From NCBI GenBank assembly GCA_937868025.1, contig CALMLJ010000530.1:1-7134 (forward strand): DNA of 7,134 nt, in the 5' to 3' direction. This document shows positions 6,005-7,134 of the stretch, one piece after another (position 1 is the stretch's first letter; the number at the start of each line of letters is the position of its first letter). Origin of the DNA: an uncultured Acidimicrobiaceae bacterium. Its GTDB lineage: Bacteria; Actinomycetota; Acidimicrobiia; Acidimicrobiales; Microtrichaceae. Made by a program: the position numbers and the translations under genes. The notes below the pieces were generated by a model. That model saw only the letters and a list, made by a program, of their open reading frames with translations. It was not told the origin of the DNA and made no database searches.

Positions 6005-6022
6005 CCCTGATCGCGATCAGGG
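6005..6022. repeat. Perfect 18-bp palindrome spanning the RES toxin stop codon
   Basis: CCCTGATCGCGATCAGGG reads the same on both strands and contains the toxin stop codon (6019-6017). As RNA it could fold as a 7-bp stem with a CGCG loop, but no U-run follows on the minus strand, so it is not a classical intrinsic terminator. A regulator binding site at the toxin/tad junction is the alternative. Length and perfection are seen directly; the role is unknown. Confidence 0.5.
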
Positions 6023-6715
6023 CTGCCGGACCGCCCCGGCGAACGCGAAGTCGCGGATGTCGATCAGGTACACGGCGTCGCGTCGGACGTTGGCGACGAT
6101 CGGAGCTTGGAGGACGGCGAGACACGTGCCGCCGCGGTGTCGCACCGACGGATACCTGACCCCGCCGCGCTGCTCGGCGCGGAGTTGTGCCCCGAGCGCT
6201 TGGCCCGCCGCGTAGGAATCGGGGTCCAGGCAGGCCCGTGTTCGCGGTGTGTTGTCGTCGAGCAGCGCGACGTCCTGGGCGCGGATGTCGGCGAGGAACA
6301 ATCGGTAGGGGATCGCCGGTTCGTCGGGCTGATCGGTTTCGCGAAGGTGGGCGATCCGGTGGTATGCGACCTCGGCGAGGCACGTCTCGACGTCGAGCGC
6401 GCAGTACCAAACGCCTTTGGGACCGGGTGGATGAAATCGAGCAGCTTGGCCGCCGTACGCGAACGCACCGTTGACGATCTTGCTGTAGGGAACGCCGAAG
6501 ACCAGATCGGCTCGCCCCAGCCCGGCGGGATGGCGGTCCTCCTGTGCGAGCAGCCGGCTGTTCGTTGCCGCGGCGAGGCGAATGAGGTCGTCGAGCTCGG
6601 CGTCGGTGTCGGCGAGGTCGGCCAACGTGTGTTCGGCGTCCTGCGCGTACTGGCCGGGGATGAGCCGGCAGGTGTCGTTCTCCGCGACCGTGCCGAAGCG
6701 GGGCCAACCGCTCAC
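6017..6715 (-). CDS. RES-domain toxin (MbcT/ParT family)
   Basis: This 232-residue protein is the toxin of a type II toxin-antitoxin module. The RES triad can be read: Arg93 in ARFHPPGPKGVWYCA, Glu115 in TCLAEVAYH and Ser190 in GVRYPSVR. Characterised family members consume or transfer from NAD+ (MbcT is an NAD+ phosphorylase; ParT is reported as an ADP-ribosyltransferase). The active-site residues suggest a live enzyme acting in the cytosol; which reaction it performs is not determined. The N-terminal ~70 residues before VFGVPYSKIVNGAFAYGG form the helical extension seen in the longer (~230 aa) RES subgroup, so the length is normal for that group. The GTG start at 6715 overlaps the antitoxin stop by four bases (GTGA), coupling toxin translation to the antitoxin; no separate Shine-Dalgarno sequence is visible. 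The stop codon lies in an 18-bp palindrome. Confidence 0.88.
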   Translation of the reverse strand: MSGWPRFGTVAENDTCRLIPGQYAQDAEHTLADLADTDAELDDLIRLAAATNSRLLAQEDRHPAGLGRADLVFGVPYSKIVNGAFAYGGQAARFHPPGPKGVWYCALDVETCLAEVAYHRIAHLRETDQPDEPAIPYRLFLADIRAQDVALLDDNTPRTRACLDPDSYAAGQALGAQLRAEQRGGVRYPSVRHRGGTCLAVLQAPIVANVRRDAVYLIDIRDFAFAGAVRQP

Positions 6716-7134
6716 AGGCCGCCGCGTCGCCCGTCGAGGAGGGACCGCACCTCCAGCATCGCCGGAATGCCGCCCGCCAACAGTGCTTGGAGCGGTGTGC
6801 GGCCGCCGAAGAGGGCGTTGCTGTTGGCGCGGCGAGGCCATTCGTCGGCGAGGGCGCCTGGATGCAGGACGTGCAACGCCGTGTAGATGCCGAGGAGGAA
6901 CGACACCCGGGTGAGCTGGTCGGTCGTCATCGCCGACGGCGCGCGGTGTTGCCAGGAATGCCAGCTGCTCTCGGAGAGTCCGCCCAGGAGCTGGCACGTC
7001 TCGGTGACGGTGAGCTGCCAGCGGTCGGCGAGCCGCGTGATGGCCTTGAGCGCTGCGGGCGTGAGGGACGCCCGGGTGTCGCGCTCGCGCAGATCCGGCC
7101 ATTCGCCGACCTCGAGCGGGGCGGCCGGCGTTCT
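6712..7134 (-). CDS. Xre/MbcA/ParS-type antitoxin (partial, N-terminus off window)
   Basis: The frame is open from the right edge to the stop at 6714-6712, 140 residues visible, with no ATG or GTG before the conserved part, so the true start lies outside. Visible residues 25-68 (LTPAALKAITRLADRWQLTVTETCQLLGG and following) form a helix-turn-helix-like region. The C-terminal part NALFGGRTPLQALLAGGIPAMLEVRSLLDGRRGG (from residue 106) is the antitoxin/toxin-binding domain formerly called DUF2384, recognised by the 'F-x-G-x-x-PL-x-x-L-x-x-G' motif. Such antitoxins bind and block the active site of the RES toxin and usually repress their own promoter. The ATG at 6930 inside the gene would drop the helix-turn-helix and is not chosen. 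It sits first in the module with a GTGA overlap into the toxin, the usual order. Confidence 0.87.
   Translation of the reverse strand, partial: RTPAAPLEVGEWPDLRERDTRASLTPAALKAITRLADRWQLTVTETCQLLGGLSESSWHSWQHRAPSAMTTDQLTRVSFLLGIYTALHVLHPGALADEWPRRANSNALFGGRTPLQALLAGGIPAMLEVRSLLDGRRGGL

Noticed and set aside
6017..7102. A 361-codon reading of the RES toxin starting inside the antitoxin gene.
   Set aside because: The first ~129 residues are an out-of-frame shadow of the antitoxin; the GTG at 6715 with GTGA overlap gives a RES protein of normal length.
1..7134. Search by eye for tRNA, rRNA, CRISPR repeats, transposase genes or terminal repeats of mobile elements.
   Set aside because: None found; coding density is high and no repeated spacer-like units or transposase motifs are visible.

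Overview
The window is GC-rich (roughly two thirds G+C or more), with tightly packed genes, GTG starts, 1-8 nt gene overlaps and few Shine-Dalgarno sequences. Together with a Tad/Flp gene order like that of mycobacteria, this suggests a chromosomal segment of an actinobacterium. A lineage such as the Acidimicrobiia would fit, but that is a guess from style, not a match.

Layout, left to right. (1) Positions 1-662, minus strand: the N-terminal 220 codons of a protein-kinase-fold protein that runs off the left edge. It keeps a kinase-like outline, but the catalytic HRD Asp and the DFG Asp are both replaced, so it looks like a pseudokinase. (2) Positions 663-801: a divergent intergenic region with a perfect 9-bp inverted repeat and a 10-bp palindrome. 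(3) Positions 802-2519, plus strand: a two-gene ABC-2 type exporter (ATPase plus six-helix permease) with a GTGA stop/start overlap. (4) Positions 2533-5927, minus strand: a compact Tad/Flp pilus (type IVc / type II secretion-like) operon, read as tadB, tadC, a 61-residue Flp-like pilin, two TadE-like proteins and a TadG-like protein. The secretion ATPase (TadA/CpaF) and the CpaE-type protein that usually precede tadB are not here. (5) Positions 5928-6016: a short, locally AT-rich intergenic region that probably holds the tad promoter. (6) Positions 6017-7134, minus strand: a type II toxin-antitoxin module of the Xre/MbcA/ParS - RES/MbcT/ParT kind, antitoxin first and cut by the right edge, complete RES toxin second.

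How the parts relate. The tad genes would supply the inner-membrane platform (TadB/TadC) and the exported pilin and pilin-like subunits, and need an ATPase and prepilin peptidase from elsewhere in the genome. The toxin-antitoxin pair lies directly upstream on the same strand, where tadA would be expected. The exporter faces the tad operon tail to tail with only 13 bp between stop codons, and its substrate cannot be told from sequence. No RNA gene, CRISPR array, insertion sequence or clearly new multi-gene system was seen. The less ordinary points are the pseudokinase divergent from the exporter, the Glu-less pilin-like set, the 18-bp palindrome over the toxin stop codon and the toxin-antitoxin/tad junction.
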